This document shows, in pieces, positions 35,501-43,742 of a stretch of 64,000 nucleotides of DNA. Within the stretch, counting starts at the first letter, position 1. The number at the start of each line of letters is the position of its first letter. This DNA comes from an uncultured bacterium (GTDB taxonomy: Bacteria > Bacteroidota > Bacteroidia > Bacteroidales > Muribaculaceae). The stretch spans positions 1 through 64,000 of the forward strand of contig CAJMNI010000010.1 of the NCBI GenBank assembly GCA_905214735.1, written 5' to 3'. The notes below the pieces were generated by a model. It searched no databases. It was not told the origin of the DNA and saw only the letters and a program-made list of their open reading frames with translations. A program made the position numbers and the translations under genes.

Positions 35501-38334
35501 GTTTCGGCCGCCTTGTCGCCGTTGACGATCCGGGCGAGCACGTAGTTGTCGGGATAGCTGCTTCCCACTCTGAGCGTGACGCTCTTCGCGCCTGCCGCAA
35601 CCGTTTTCTCGCTCTCGGGGAGCCAGAGGGAGGTTTCGACCGGAGGCTGTGAGTCGGCTGAGCGGTAAAGGATTACTTCCGCCGTGGAGTTGGGTGTGCG
35701 GTCGCCCCCTTTGAATTCGGGATCGAGCGAGAACTCGATCTGATATTTACCGGAGGGAACGCCGGCGAAGTCGGCTGTCATCGAGGGAGAAAGGAATTCT
35801 CCGTTCTTCAGCGGAGTCTTCTCTTTGCCGCCGTCGCGAAGCAGTCGGTAATATACGGTTTTCACGGCCGGATTTCCGGAGGCGTCGCTGACGCTGACCG
35901 TGAATTTCTTTTGGTTGTCGGCCGGAATCTCGACTTGGCCGGGGATGTTGGCGGCGATGCGGAAAGCGGCGGCGGTGCTGAACCAGGCGGCGGGAGCCTC
36001 GCGGGTCTCGCCGGCGGCGTCGGTTACGTCGACGCTCACCGTGTAGCTTCCGTCGGCGAAGGCTGTTCCTTTCAGTCCGGCCGTGTCGAGGCCGAAGCTG
36101 AAGCTGCCGTCGGCGCCGGTCACGGTCGTGCCGCTATAAGTGGCGTCGCCGATGCTGCGCCAGCGCCACCAGGGCTGACGGTAACGGACGGTGTATTTCA
36201 CCTCGGCGCCGGCTACGGGCATCCCTGCGTAGGTCATGGCGCGGCCTGTGATCTTCACCGTGTCGCCGGGCGTTATGTTCCCGTCGGCACCGCGGGTCTC
36301 TACATAGAATGTCGGAGCCTTGTATTCGGCCACCTCGACAATCTCGCTCCCTATCGATTCTTTTTTGCCGTTGTCGGCGAGTCTTACGCGGACCTGATAG
36401 AGTCCCAACATTCCGCTCTTCGGGATGGTGAGCCTGCCGTCGGCGCGTCCCATGCTGCTTGTGGTCAGTTCGAGGGAGTCGACTTTCTGCCAGTTGGCGC
36501 CGATGAGGTCGGCGATGATCTTTGTGTCGGCCATCGGCGCAACCCTGTTCTCTTTGCTGAAGTAGTCGTAGGCTACCACGGCGAATTTCACCTCGTCGCC
36601 GGGGCGGAAGAGGGTGAGGTCGGTAAGCACGTCGGCGTGGTGGCGGGTCTCGGCAGTTTCTTCCTGCTTGGCCGAGGTGGCGAAACTGCCGTTTACTGTG
36701 TCGTCACCCCGTTTTCCGGCGAATGCGAGGTAGCGTACGCCGGTGCGGTAGGCGGGTACGTCGCAGGCCCCGTCGGCGTCGGTAGTTGCCGTGCCGATAA
36801 GCCTGCGGTCGTTCCAGCGGCTTGAGTAGAAGCTGACGGTCACTCCGGCAGCCGGGCCGCCGGTGCGGGCGTCGGTTATGTAAAGCCGCGAACCGTTGCC
36901 GTCGGCCTTCGGAAGAGCCGCCCAACTGAGCGCCGACGCCGTGATCACCGGTGTCTGAGCCCTCTTGACATTGCTGATCAGCCCCTTGGCGTCGGGAGTG
37001 TTGGAGGGGAGAAGTATGTAATGCCCGGCTTCGGGCACTCTGATTGTGAAGGTGGTGTCGGCGCGGTCGGGCGATGTGCCGTCGGCCTTGACATAGACCG
37101 AAGCCACGGGTCGGGCGGTGCGCCGGAGGTTGATCAGCTCGAAGTTTTCGTCGTCATCCTTCACGTTGACCTTGAAAAGGAGGGCGTAGAAGCCGTAGAC
37201 GTTGCTGAGCTGCGCCTTTACCTTGACGTCGGCTCCGGGAATCACGCGCTCGGGAATCGTGAGCCAGACGTTCTTGCCAAACATTGTCTGGCGCGCGTTT
37301 TTCAGCTGCCAGATATTCTCGGCCTCGGGAAAGCGGGCGATATAGTCGTCGTAGATGGCGAGTTTGCGCCGCTGCAGGGCGTTGAGCGCGGCGGTGTCAC
37401 CTACACTGTCGTTCCCGTCGTCGTAGTTTGCGTCGTTATATTTCTCCTGGTCGAGCATGTCGCAATAATCGTTGATGAAGCTGACGCAATAGGGAGTGTC
37501 GATGAAACGCTTCATGCATTTCTCGGCAAATTCCTTCTGCGCGTATTGCGGCATGGCTGTCTGCTTGAGTTGATAAAGCGAGGCGAGACCTCTGAGGTCG
37601 GCGTCGTGTTCATGGCGCGCTATAGCTGCGTCGAGAGCACCCATAGCTTCGGCTGCGATGGCGTCGCCGTTGCTCTGACCGCTCCCGGCCGGACCGAAGG
37701 GTATTGTCAGATTGCCCGGCTGGCCGCACATCCTGCTGATGTAAATGGAGCGGATGGCCGTGAAGTCGGCCACGCTGAACCCGGCTTTCACGGCGTCGTC
37801 TGATTCGACGAGCAGTCCGGAGATGCGGCTCAGGGGAACGGCCGAGTCGGCACCGCCCTGCGCTCTGACGGAGGCAAGAAGCGAGGCTATCTTCGCGCGG
37901 AACATGCGGCCGTCCCATTCGAGCGGCGAGGCCGGAACGGAGTCGGCCGGAAGTGTGCGCCTGTCATATTGCCAGCGCGAGTCGCTGTAGACTTCGGCGT
38001 AGATCTGCGCCTCGAGCAGGCGGCAGAGACTCGAATATGGCGCCGGCTGGGTGTTGGCCAGCGAGTCGAAAAGGGCTATGCCCCGCGTGAATTCATCGCT
38101 GCTCCGCAGGTCGCGCGCTATCGTCAGCTGTATCCCCGCCAGCACCACCGTGGTGCCGTCGCCGCTCTTCGCCCCCTTTTTCATCGCAGCTTCGGCATTT
38201 TTCTCTACCGTCTGCGGATAGGCGAAGTCGGGAGTCTGGAATCTGTTCTCACTCACTTTCGATAAATTTTTAGCGGCAATCCCAAAGGTGACCGTTGTCA
38301 AAAGGATTGCCGCTGCTATAAGGTTTAGCTTCAT
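32548..38334 (-). CDS. alpha-2-macroglobulin family protein without a thioester
   Basis: This giant 1928-aa exported protein begins with a signal peptide ('LIAAAILLTTVTFGIAAK'). Macroglobulin (MG2-like) beta-sandwich domains occupy the middle ('SLYITDARTGGPAAGVTVSFY' and 'GRAMTYAGMPVAGAEVKYTV'), followed by the conserved alpha-2-macroglobulin core ('LAFFMPALVTDADGIATVEF') and an alpha/alpha-toroid region ending in a receptor-binding-like domain. Where the toroid normally carries the CxEQ thioester, around residue 1390, the sequence reads 'EPGSVNTLSQAEALYG', so covalent trapping is not possible. Such proteins are thought to protect the envelope from proteases. It is the last gene of a three-gene operon and is read 18 nt after the Spy/CpxP-like gene. 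Confidence 0.9.
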   Translation of the reverse strand: MKLNLIAAAILLTTVTFGIAAKNLSKVSENRFQTPDFAYPQTVEKNAEAAMKKGAKSGDGTTVVLAGIQLTIARDLRSSDEFTRGIALFDSLANTQPAPYSSLCRLLEAQIYAEVYSDSRWQYDRRTLPADSVPASPLEWDGRMFRAKIASLLASVRAQGGADSAVPLSRISGLLVESDDAVKAGFSVADFTAIRSIYISRMCGQPGNLTIPFGPAGSGQSNGDAIAAEAMGALDAAIARHEHDADLRGLASLYQLKQTAMPQYAQKEFAEKCMKRFIDTPYCVSFINDYCDMLDQEKYNDANYDDGNDSVGDTAALNALQRRKLAIYDDYIARFPEAENIWQLKNARQTMFGKNVWLTIPERVIPGADVKVKAQLSNVYGFYALLFKVNVKDDDENFELINLRRTARPVASVYVKADGTSPDRADTTFTIRVPEAGHYILLPSNTPDAKGLISNVKRAQTPVITASALSWAALPKADGNGSRLYITDARTGGPAAGVTVSFYSSRWNDRRLIGTATTDADGACDVPAYRTGVRYLAFAGKRGDDTVNGSFATSAKQEETAETRHHADVLTDLTLFRPGDEVKFAVVAYDYFSKENRVAPMADTKIIADLIGANWQKVDSLELTTSSMGRADGRLTIPKSGMLGLYQVRVRLADNGKKESIGSEIVEVAEYKAPTFYVETRGADGNITPGDTVKITGRAMTYAGMPVAGAEVKYTVRYRQPWWRWRSIGDATYSGTTVTGADGSFSFGLDTAGLKGTAFADGSYTVSVDVTDAAGETREAPAAWFSTAAAFRIAANIPGQVEIPADNQKKFTVSVSDASGNPAVKTVYYRLLRDGGKEKTPLKNGEFLSPSMTADFAGVPSGKYQIEFSLDPEFKGGDRTPNSTAEVILYRSADSQPPVETSLWLPESEKTVAAGAKSVTLRVGSSYPDNYVLARIVNGDKAAETRWVKVDKGFVTVNLPAPADNERGSVVFLSTRDFKQIYKSVTLVPAKQRERLAVKSETFRDKIEPGARETWKFRFEIDGKPMANIPVMAVMSDRSLNSIYPFEWNLNPRSSLSRGVSNSMSFDRPGFLTGYTTVAQDLIDGKLKQFILPSFQTYGYSLYQEGTIYYNFATSRSARLMKMAAKQTNAVLNDMADGMEVTQEEAAIESPDAAVGATDGGMLAEEKVKNNKEPEVTLRSTDCPLAFFMPALVTDADGIATVEFEAPQFVGTWQFQIAGYTSDMLAAVSSMEAVSAKRVMAQLNAPRFLRTGDKAAVAATLFNNSDKAMAVSGKIEIVDPLSGKVIASVSPAATELAPSASTVISIEYPVSAEYSELAIRAYAFGDGCSDGEQTIIPVYPSSTPVTESTTFYIQPGVGDKEVKLPKFEKGSKVTLQYCDNPVWEVVTALPGIVEPGSVNTLSQAEALYGNAVAAGICKNYPDIAKALREMADPSNAADSTLVSNLQKNSELKTVALNNTPWVNSAAAETLRMSSLTDYTDSDRAQKGVDAIMATLKKTQMADGGWSWCPDMRSSEYITGRVLLTLSMLRTMGYLPDGAEAMAKKAFAFCDKELTDAWIESGRNGGKRWFSVSSLLNYLYIKSAFPQMKATNGFGALEREAMKAVRGGWKGFSIYDKATAATLLSRRNEPKAAAGILESLRQYAMSTPEKGMWYDNLDSSWDGFNRLITTAQVLEAFAEIEPQAPSVDALRQWLLLSKQTEDWGDRSNTCEVIHAILTTGIKWTAPSAQPVITLDGKRIEPPHIAKYTGSFTMTLGEKEASGKKLSIAKSSEGPAWGGVMAQYVSPILDVKPASVNELRIEKSVYSIGADGVATAGKVKTGDRIRVTLTIVCDRDMDYVAVTDGRSACLEPAEQLSGYTSSDGLWFYREVRNDATNLFIPFLPKGTHVISYDCFADREGTYSLGIATAQSQYAPMIVAHSAGAELTVEK

Positions 38335-38352
38335 ATTTTAATATTTAGCCGT

Positions 38353-38880
38353 TCATCTCTTCGATTTCTTCTGTTTCATCTCGTTCATCCTGGCCCGGAA
38401 TTTATCCTCGGCCTCCTTCATCTTGAAGATCTGGCGCTGCGAGAGAAAAGTGGCGAATTTGGCGTCGTAGGCCCGGTCGATGTCGGCGTCTTTCTCTTTG
38501 GCCGCGGTCTGCAGACGTCTCACCGCCTCGTAATCCGCTTCCGTCGGATTTTTCTTATGCTTCAGTTCACGCTCGGCCTTGCGCACCTCGCGGAAAACTT
38601 GCCGCTTCTCTTTGCTCATGGCCGCGTAAACCTCGGCAAACTGCTTGGTCTGGTCTTCCTTCAGCTCCATCTCCTGCGCAAGAAACTTTATCTTGTATTC
38701 GAGCATGTCTTTCCATTTGCTGTGGGAAGATCTCCCTTTCATCTTGCCCCCCTTCTCCCTCTGCGGAACCTGACCGGCAACTGAGGCCGAGGAGGCCACG
38801 GGAAGCGTTTCCGACGTCTGTGCCATGGAGGGCACGCCCGCCAGCACCGCCATCATTATTATCAACAATATCTGTTTCAT
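38353..38880 (-). CDS. Spy/CpxP-like periplasmic protein
   Basis: The 175-aa product has a signal peptide (to 'GVPSMAQ') followed by an almost entirely helical, highly charged region. The pattern 'MELKEDQTKQFAEVYAAMSKEKRQVFREV' resembles the LTxxQ-containing helices of Spy/CpxP-type chaperones, though the LTxxQ motifs are degenerate. It would act in the periplasm on folding or stress sensing. The gene overlaps the upstream gene by 4 nt (38877-38880), which implies coupled translation. Confidence 0.65.
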   Translation of the reverse strand: MKQILLIIMMAVLAGVPSMAQTSETLPVASSASVAGQVPQREKGGKMKGRSSHSKWKDMLEYKIKFLAQEMELKEDQTKQFAEVYAAMSKEKRQVFREVRKAERELKHKKNPTEADYEAVRRLQTAAKEKDADIDRAYDAKFATFLSQRQIFKMKEAEDKFRARMNEMKQKKSKR

Positions 38881-39317
38881 AGGTCTATCTTGTCATATTC
38901 GGGCGAGATCTCATATCCGAAGTCCTTCTCGAATTCCTCCATGTCGGAGTAAGCCTCGCTCACTTCCGATTCGAGTTCGTAGTCGGACTCATCCGAAGGA
39001 ACGGAATAATAGTCGGAGATTTCCGGATCTTCCATCAGCGCCGCGATATGCGCCGGCGGCTCTTCGAGACTCACGTTCCCGACATTGCTGATATGATGGA
39101 ACATCTGCATCATGCACCATATTCCGGCAAACATCGCCGCCAGGTAGACATAGGGCCTTACCCGCTGCCACCTCGTGAGCGGCTGCAGCTTCGGAGCTTC
39201 CGGATATGCCGGAAGTTTCTCTGCCATCTCTTCGGCGAAGGCGTCGAAATAGCCGACCGGAACACGCATCCCGGCGTCCTGCCCGAACTTCTCGATGAGT
39301 TTCTGTTCTTCCGTCAT
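38877..39317 (-). CDS. single-pass membrane protein, possibly an anti-sigma factor
   Basis: The frame is open from 39380. I chose the ATG at 39317 because the product then starts 'MTEEQKLIEKFG' shortly before 'VPVGYFDAFAEEM', the arrangement I know from Bacteroidetes proteins encoded with ECF sigma factors; the ATG at 39347 follows a GGGGGAG and is also possible. The 146-aa protein has a short cytoplasmic part, one transmembrane helix ('VYLAAMFAGIWCMMQMF') and an acidic periplasmic tail. This topology suits an anti-sigma factor, but no zinc-binding motif is visible. It heads the operon with the Spy-like and macroglobulin genes. Confidence 0.55.
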   Translation of the reverse strand: MTEEQKLIEKFGQDAGMRVPVGYFDAFAEEMAEKLPAYPEAPKLQPLTRWQRVRPYVYLAAMFAGIWCMMQMFHHISNVGNVSLEEPPAHIAALMEDPEISDYYSVPSDESDYELESEVSEAYSDMEEFEKDFGYEISPEYDKIDL

Positions 39318-39767
39318 TATCTGTTTATCTTGATTTTTATACTTCATTGACAATTTCTCTCCCCCTAAGTTTAATTCCAATTCTCGTTTCTGTAATTTTT
39401 TCCTCCGCTCTCTTCATTTTTTCCTCTCCGCCCTTCATTTTCCCTCTCCCGGATTTCTGTTTTTTCCTCTGCTCACTTTCCCTCCACAAGTGCATTACTG
39501 CACATTAGTTTTCTCATTGTGCCGTAATTTTTGCGCATTTACTTTCCCTTTGCGCAATGATTAAAATTTTTATTGACAATTAGTTGCATATCCCAATCTT
39601 TTTACAGAATTTTGCAGCCACAACGTCAGAACCGGCGCTTTTCCCCCGGTTTCTTTCTTCCCGGTTTCCTGTTTCGGACTCCGGTATCAGTGATCAAGAT
39701 TAAGGTTATTTCTACAGGTTGGCTTCGCGGTTCTGTCCGCATGCCTCCAAAAATTAAGGTTATAGTT
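39318..39767. other. divergent intergenic region with a pyrimidine-rich repeat tract
   Basis: This 450-nt region separates the leftward envelope operon from the rightward synthetase gene. From about 39395 to 39486 the plus strand is almost pure T and C, with about four imperfect copies of a TTTTTTCCTC(C/T)GCTC-like unit. A small dyad GTGCA-TTAC-TGCAC lies at 39490-39503. The 11-mer ATTAAGGTTAT occurs twice about 55 nt apart in the synthetase leader (near 39698 and 39752). I found no consensus TAnnTTTG promoter on either strand. Confidence 0.5.
39395..39486. repeat. pyrimidine-rich imperfect repeat tract
   Basis: About 92 nt on the plus strand are dominated by T and C with a recurring unit close to TTCATTTTTTCCTCTCCGCC. 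On the minus strand this is the region immediately upstream of the envelope operon, so its purine-rich RNA could be part of that operon's leader. No function can be assigned. Confidence 0.55.
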
Positions 39768-41420
39768 ATGTTGGAGCATTTTTTAGAGAAATGCGAGTTT
39801 GACTCGCTTGAGGATTTTCAGCAGAACTTCAAGGTTAAAGTTCCGGCTCATTTCAATTTTGCTTACGATGTTGTCGACCGCTGGGCTGCGGAGGCTCCCG
39901 ACAAGCCCTGCCTGCTCTGGACCAACGACTGCGGCGACGAGCATCAGTTCACTTTCTCAGAGATGAAGGAGGCTTCCGACCGCACGGCCTCTTTCTTCCA
40001 GCAGATCGGCATCGGACGCGGCGACAAGGTGCTCCTCATCCTGAAGCGCCGCTATCAGTTCTGGTTCTCGATCCTTGCCCTCCACAAACTGGGCGCAGTG
40101 GCCATACCCGCCACCCATCTGCTCACCGGCAAGGATATCGTCTACCGCTGCAACGCCGCCCGCATCAAGGCGATCGTGGCCGTCGGTGACAAGGTGGTGA
40201 CCGACCACGTGCTCGACGCCCTCCCCCGCTGCAAGACGGTGGAAAGCTGCATCTCGACCGGCTCCGTCGTGCCGGAGGGCTGGCTCGATTTCAACGAGGG
40301 CATCCGCGACGCGGCTCCCTTCCGCCGCCCCGCAATCAGAAACAACAACGAGGACCTCTCGCTCCTCTACTTCACTTCGGGCACAACAGGCGAGCCGAAG
40401 ATGGTGGCCCACGATTTCCTCTACCCTCTCGGGCATATCGTGACCGGCAAATACTGGCATAACCTCCACGAGGGGTCGCTCCATCTCACCCTCGCCGACA
40501 CGGGCTGGGGAAAGGCCGTCTGGGGCAAGCTCTACGGCCAATGGTTCTCCGGAGCGAACGTCTTCGTCTACGATTTCGAGAAGTTCAAACCGGCCGACCT
40601 GCTCGAAATGTTCGAGAAATATCATATCACCTCTTTCTGCGCCCCGCCGACCGTATATCGCTTCCTAATCCTCGAGGATGTGAAGAGCTACGACCTCTCG
40701 GCGCTCGAATATTGCACCACCGCCGGAGAGGCGATGAACCCGAGCGTGTTCGAGAAATGGAAGGAACTCACCGGTCTCGACATCAAGGAGGCTTTCGGAC
40801 AGACGGAGACCACGCTTACCATCGGCACATTCCCCTGGATGAAGTCGAAACCGGGTTCGATGGGCATCCCCAACCCGGCCTACGACATCGACCTGATCAA
40901 CGCCGAGGGCGAGTCGTGCAAGCCTGGCGAGCAGGGTGAGATCGTGATCTATACCTCCAGGGAGCGTCCGTTGGGCCTCTTCCGCGAATATCTCTATGAT
41001 CCGGCGCTCACCCGCGAGGCCCACAGCGGCGGCGTTTACCACACCGGCGACGTGGCCACCCGCGACGAGGAGGGGTATTTCTGGTTCGTTGGCCGCGCCG
41101 ACGATGTGATCAAGTCGTCGGGCTACCGCATCGGCCCCTTCGAGGTGGAAAATTCGCTCATGACCCATCCGGCCGTGGTGGAGTGCGCAATCACCGGCGT
41201 ACCCGACCCGATCCGAGGTCAGCTCGTTAAGGCCACGATCGTGCTCGCCGAAGGCTGGAAGTCGAAAATCGGCGACGACCTCGTGAAGGAGCTGCAGAAC
41301 CATGTGAAGAAGACCACCGCTCCCTATAAATATCCGCGCGTGATCGAATTCGTCGACGAGCTCCCCAAAACGATCTCCGGCAAGATCCGCCGCGTCGACA
41401 TCCGCGGAAAAGCCAGCTGA
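39768..41420 (+). CDS. AMP-forming acyl-CoA (acetyl-CoA-like) synthetase
   Basis: This 550-aa cytoplasmic enzyme activates a short or medium-chain carboxylic acid with ATP and joins it to CoA. The frame is open from 39573, but the ATG at 39768 ('MLEHFLEKCEF') is the first that starts family-like sequence. The AMP-binding loop is 'YFTSGTTGEPK' near residue 200, followed by 'GQTETTLTIG', the hinge 'GRADDVIKSSGYRIGP' and the A10 lysine in 'PKTISGKIRRVD' near residue 537. The profile resembles medium-chain acyl-CoA synthetases more than Acs itself; the substrate is uncertain. A terminator at 41478-41507 ends the gene. Confidence 0.88.
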   Translation: MLEHFLEKCEFDSLEDFQQNFKVKVPAHFNFAYDVVDRWAAEAPDKPCLLWTNDCGDEHQFTFSEMKEASDRTASFFQQIGIGRGDKVLLILKRRYQFWFSILALHKLGAVAIPATHLLTGKDIVYRCNAARIKAIVAVGDKVVTDHVLDALPRCKTVESCISTGSVVPEGWLDFNEGIRDAAPFRRPAIRNNNEDLSLLYFTSGTTGEPKMVAHDFLYPLGHIVTGKYWHNLHEGSLHLTLADTGWGKAVWGKLYGQWFSGANVFVYDFEKFKPADLLEMFEKYHITSFCAPPTVYRFLILEDVKSYDLSALEYCTTAGEAMNPSVFEKWKELTGLDIKEAFGQTETTLTIGTFPWMKSKPGSMGIPNPAYDIDLINAEGESCKPGEQGEIVIYTSRERPLGLFREYLYDPALTREAHSGGVYHTGDVATRDEEGYFWFVGRADDVIKSSGYRIGPFEVENSLMTHPAVVECAITGVPDPIRGQLVKATIVLAEGWKSKIGDDLVKELQNHVKKTTAPYKYPRVIEFVDELPKTISGKIRRVDIRGKAS

Positions 41421-41477
41421 TCCAACCCGCCTAAACATAGCCGGCTGAATCTTTTCCGCTAAAATTTAAAATTTTTT

Positions 41478-41507
41478 CGCCCCGCCAGAACTTTTTCCGG
41501 TGGGGCG
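41478..41507 (+). terminator. intrinsic terminator of the acyl-CoA synthetase gene
   Basis: The 9-nt arms at 41478-41486 and 41499-41507 are GC-rich, pair with one G-U wobble, and are followed by TGTTTTATAAG. The hairpin lies 58 nt after the stop codon. Confidence 0.8.
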
Positions 41508-41579
41508 TGTTTTATAAGTATAAGAAATCGTTTCATGATGTTAGGTTAGTTCGAAAAAAAGTATTATGGAAAACACTTG

Positions 41580-41609
41580 AAAGTGATCGATTGTGAAATC
41601 GGTCACTTT
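41580..41609. terminator. second hairpin, possible terminator
   Basis: The 13-nt arms at 41580-41592 and 41597-41609 pair with one mismatch around a 4-nt loop, and TTTTGCTTTA follows on the plus strand. It may be a second terminator for the synthetase gene or part of the sigma gene's control region. Confidence 0.55.
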
Positions 41610-41645
41610 TGCTTTATATGGCCGGCAACGGCCCGGCTCCAATGA

Positions 41646-41672
41646 GTCTTATAAATCTTATAAGTCTTATAA
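41646..41672. repeat. three tandem copies of a 9-mer
   Basis: The 9-mer GTCTTATAA occurs at 41646-41654, then with one change at 41655-41663 (ATCTTATAA) and again at 41664-41672. The array lies about 130 nt upstream of the ECF sigma gene start and could be a regulator-binding array or a slippage-prone tract. Confidence 0.75.
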
Positions 41673-41799
41673 TTCCGATCTCTGATAATTCCGAACCCTG
41701 CTAATTGTTAAAATTAGTTATATAGGAGAGGCGGAATGGGTCGTTTCAATCTTTTTAACTAATTTTACAAGCTGAAAAATCAGGCATAATAACGTAATC

Positions 41800-42366
41800 G
41801 TGGCATATAGGGCACCAATAGACGAGAAGCAGCTGGTGAAAGATCTGCAGACGCCGAAAACGGCAAAGCAGGCTTTCGACACGCTGATGCGCACCTACGG
41901 CGAATCTGTCTATTGGCAGATCAGAAAGATGGTCGCCAGCCACGAGGATGCCAACGACCTGCTCCAGAACTGCTTCCTCAAAGCCTGGAACAACCTCCAC
42001 AATTTCCGGGGCGACGCCAAACTCTCGACATGGCTCTATAAGATCGCCGTCAACGAGACGATCAATTTCCTCAACAAGGAGCGCCAGCGCAACAACGTCT
42101 CGGGCGACGAGGACGACGAGTCGTTTCTCCTCCGCAATCTCGAAAGCGACGAATATTTCGACGGCGACGAACTCCAGTTCACCCTCCAGAAGGCGATCAT
42201 GAACCTCCCGGAAAAACAACGTCTCGTCTTCAACATGCGCTATTACGACGAGATGAAATATGAGGAGATGTCGGAAATTCTCGGCACTTCGGTCGGTGCG
42301 CTGAAAGCCTCCTACCATCACGCGGTGAAGAAGATCACCGCCTACGTGAAATCGACCGAAATCTGA
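41800..42366 (+). CDS. ECF-type RNA polymerase sigma factor
   Basis: This 188-aa sigma-70 family protein of the extracytoplasmic-function type directs RNA polymerase to a stress or envelope regulon. Region 2 lies at about residues 25-95 ('ANDLLQNCFLKAWNNLHNFRGDAKLSTWLYKIAVNE'-like core) and region 4 at about 125-180 ('LPEKQRLVFNMRYYDEMKYEEMSEILGTSVGALKA'-like helix-turn-helix). The start codon is GTG. Candidate partner genes (an anti-sigma-like membrane protein and a Spy-like protein) lie 2.4 kb away on the other side of the synthetase gene and on the opposite strand. Confidence 0.92.
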   Translation: MAYRAPIDEKQLVKDLQTPKTAKQAFDTLMRTYGESVYWQIRKMVASHEDANDLLQNCFLKAWNNLHNFRGDAKLSTWLYKIAVNETINFLNKERQRNNVSGDEDDESFLLRNLESDEYFDGDELQFTLQKAIMNLPEKQRLVFNMRYYDEMKYEEMSEILGTSVGALKASYHHAVKKITAYVKSTEI

Positions 42367-42408
42367 CCCCGGCAAAGTCAATCTAAGTCGATATAAAAGA
42401 AATAAAAA

Positions 42409-42440
42409 GCAGCGCTCCGACCATCAGGTCCGAGCGCTGC
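42409..42440. terminator. bidirectional terminator between the sigma gene and dnaJ
   Basis: The 14-nt arms at 42409-42422 and 42427-42440 pair at 13 positions around a 4-nt loop. The minus-strand side is followed by a U-rich run (GCTTTTTATTTCTTTT), so it works best for dnaJ, and it may also end the sigma transcript. Confidence 0.85.
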
Positions 42441-42469
42441 AATATAATTAATGAGAGGACAGCCCCTCA

Positions 42470-42530
42470 CTATTATCTATCATCTATTATCTACTATCTA
42501 ATATCTAATATCTACTATCTAATAACTACA
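42470..42530. repeat. AT-rich tandem repeat of TATCTA-type units
   Basis: About 60 nt between the terminator and the dnaJ stop codon are built from imperfect TATCTA(A/C/T) units. The tract is non-coding and slippage-prone. It resembles the shorter ATCACTA tract at 1319-1348. Confidence 0.75.
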
Positions 42531-42539
42531 ATCTTCCAA

Positions 42540-43730
42540 CTACTCTCCCCGGCTCTCTTTGCTGAAGATATGGCGCAGGCGCGAGAAGATGCGCTGCGAC
42601 GTCGACTTGGTCGGCACGATGTTGGGCGCCTCTTTCAGGCTCTCGATCGCCGATTTCTCGGTGTCGCTCAGCTGCTCGGGCACGTAGACCATGACGTTGA
42701 CCAGAAGGTCGCCGCTTGCGCCGCCGTTCATCTGCGGCAGACCTTTGCCGCGCAGGCGGAGCACCTTCCCCGGCTGCGTACCGGCCGCGATCTTGACGCG
42801 GGCGCGGCCGCCGATCGTGGGCACTTCGGCAGTGCCGCCGAGAGCCGCCGTCGGGAAGTCGAGCATCAGGTTATAGATCAGGTCGTTGCCGTCGCGGATA
42901 AGTTCGGGATCTTTCTCCTCCTGGATCTTGACGAGCAGGTCGCCGTTGACGCCGCCGCCTCGCGGTGCGTTCCCCTGGCCGCGGAGCGTGAGCGTCATGC
43001 CGTCTTCGACTCCGGCAGGAATATGGAAGGCGATGATCTCCTCTTTCTTCTCCACGCCCGAACCGCCGCAATAGGTGCAGCTTTCGGTCACTACCTTACC
43101 CTCGCCGTTACATTCGGGGCAGACCGACTGCGACTGCATGGCGCCCATAAACGTCTGCTGCACGGTGGTGACATAACCCGATCCGTGGCAGCGCTGGCAG
43201 GTGTGGAACGACGTGCCGTCTTTGGCACCCGTACCCTTGCAGTGCGGACATGCCACCAGGCGCGGAATCTTGAGCTTCTTGTCAACACCCTCGGCGATAT
43301 CCTTGAGCGTCACCTTGACCGTGATCCGCAGGTCGGTTCCTTTGTTCACGTGCTGGCGCGGACGCTGCCCCGTGGCCCCGCCGAAACCGCCGTCGAAACC
43401 GCCCATGCGGCCGCCGAAGATGTCGCCGAAGTGGGCGAAGATATCCTCCATGGAGAACCCGCCGCTGAAGCCGCCGTAACCGCCGCCTCCGCCGAAGCCC
43501 TGAGGTCCCATCGCGTGGCCGAACTGGTCGTATTTCGCCCGCTTCTCGGAGTCGCTCAGCACGTCGTAGGCCTCCGCCGCCTCCTTGAATTTCTCCTCGG
43601 CCTCTTTGTCGCCGGGATTCTTGTCGGGGTGGTACTGTATGGCCTTCTTGCGGTAGGCCTTCTTTATCTCTTCGGGCGTCGCTGTCTTCGACACCCCGAG
43701 AACTTCATAATAATCTCTCTTTTCAGCCAT
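42540..43730 (-). CDS. dnaJ: chaperone DnaJ (Hsp40)
   Basis: This 396-aa cochaperone stimulates DnaK ATPase and hands it unfolded proteins. The J domain carries H34-P35-D36. A glycine/phenylalanine-rich linker follows (about residues 76-120). Four CxxCxGxG zinc-binding repeats are present: 'CPHCKGTG', 'CQRCHGSG', 'CPECNGEG' and 'CTYCGGSG'. It lies 12 nt after grpE. dnaK is not in the window. Confidence 0.97.
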   Translation of the reverse strand: MAEKRDYYEVLGVSKTATPEEIKKAYRKKAIQYHPDKNPGDKEAEEKFKEAAEAYDVLSDSEKRAKYDQFGHAMGPQGFGGGGGYGGFSGGFSMEDIFAHFGDIFGGRMGGFDGGFGGATGQRPRQHVNKGTDLRITVKVTLKDIAEGVDKKLKIPRLVACPHCKGTGAKDGTSFHTCQRCHGSGYVTTVQQTFMGAMQSQSVCPECNGEGKVVTESCTYCGGSGVEKKEEIIAFHIPAGVEDGMTLTLRGQGNAPRGGGVNGDLLVKIQEEKDPELIRDGNDLIYNLMLDFPTAALGGTAEVPTIGGRARVKIAAGTQPGKVLRLRGKGLPQMNGGASGDLLVNVMVYVPEQLSDTEKSAIESLKEAPNIVPTKSTSQRIFSRLRHIFSKESRGE

Positions 43731-43742
43731 CGCTCGTTAGTT

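Larger units (their letters stand above)
41421..41799. other. intergenic region upstream of the sigma factor gene
   Basis: No gene is visible in this 379-nt gap. It contains two hairpins (41478-41507 and 41580-41609), three tandem copies of a 9-mer (41646-41672), and the 10-mer ATAATTCCGA twice (41669-41678 and 41685-41694). I see no TAnnTTTG promoter for the sigma gene, so it may use an autoregulated ECF-type promoter. Confidence 0.5.

Noticed and set aside
41646..41694. CRISPR-like array
   Set aside because: The units are 9-10 bp, directly adjacent or 16 nt apart, with no spacers of typical length and no cas genes nearby.
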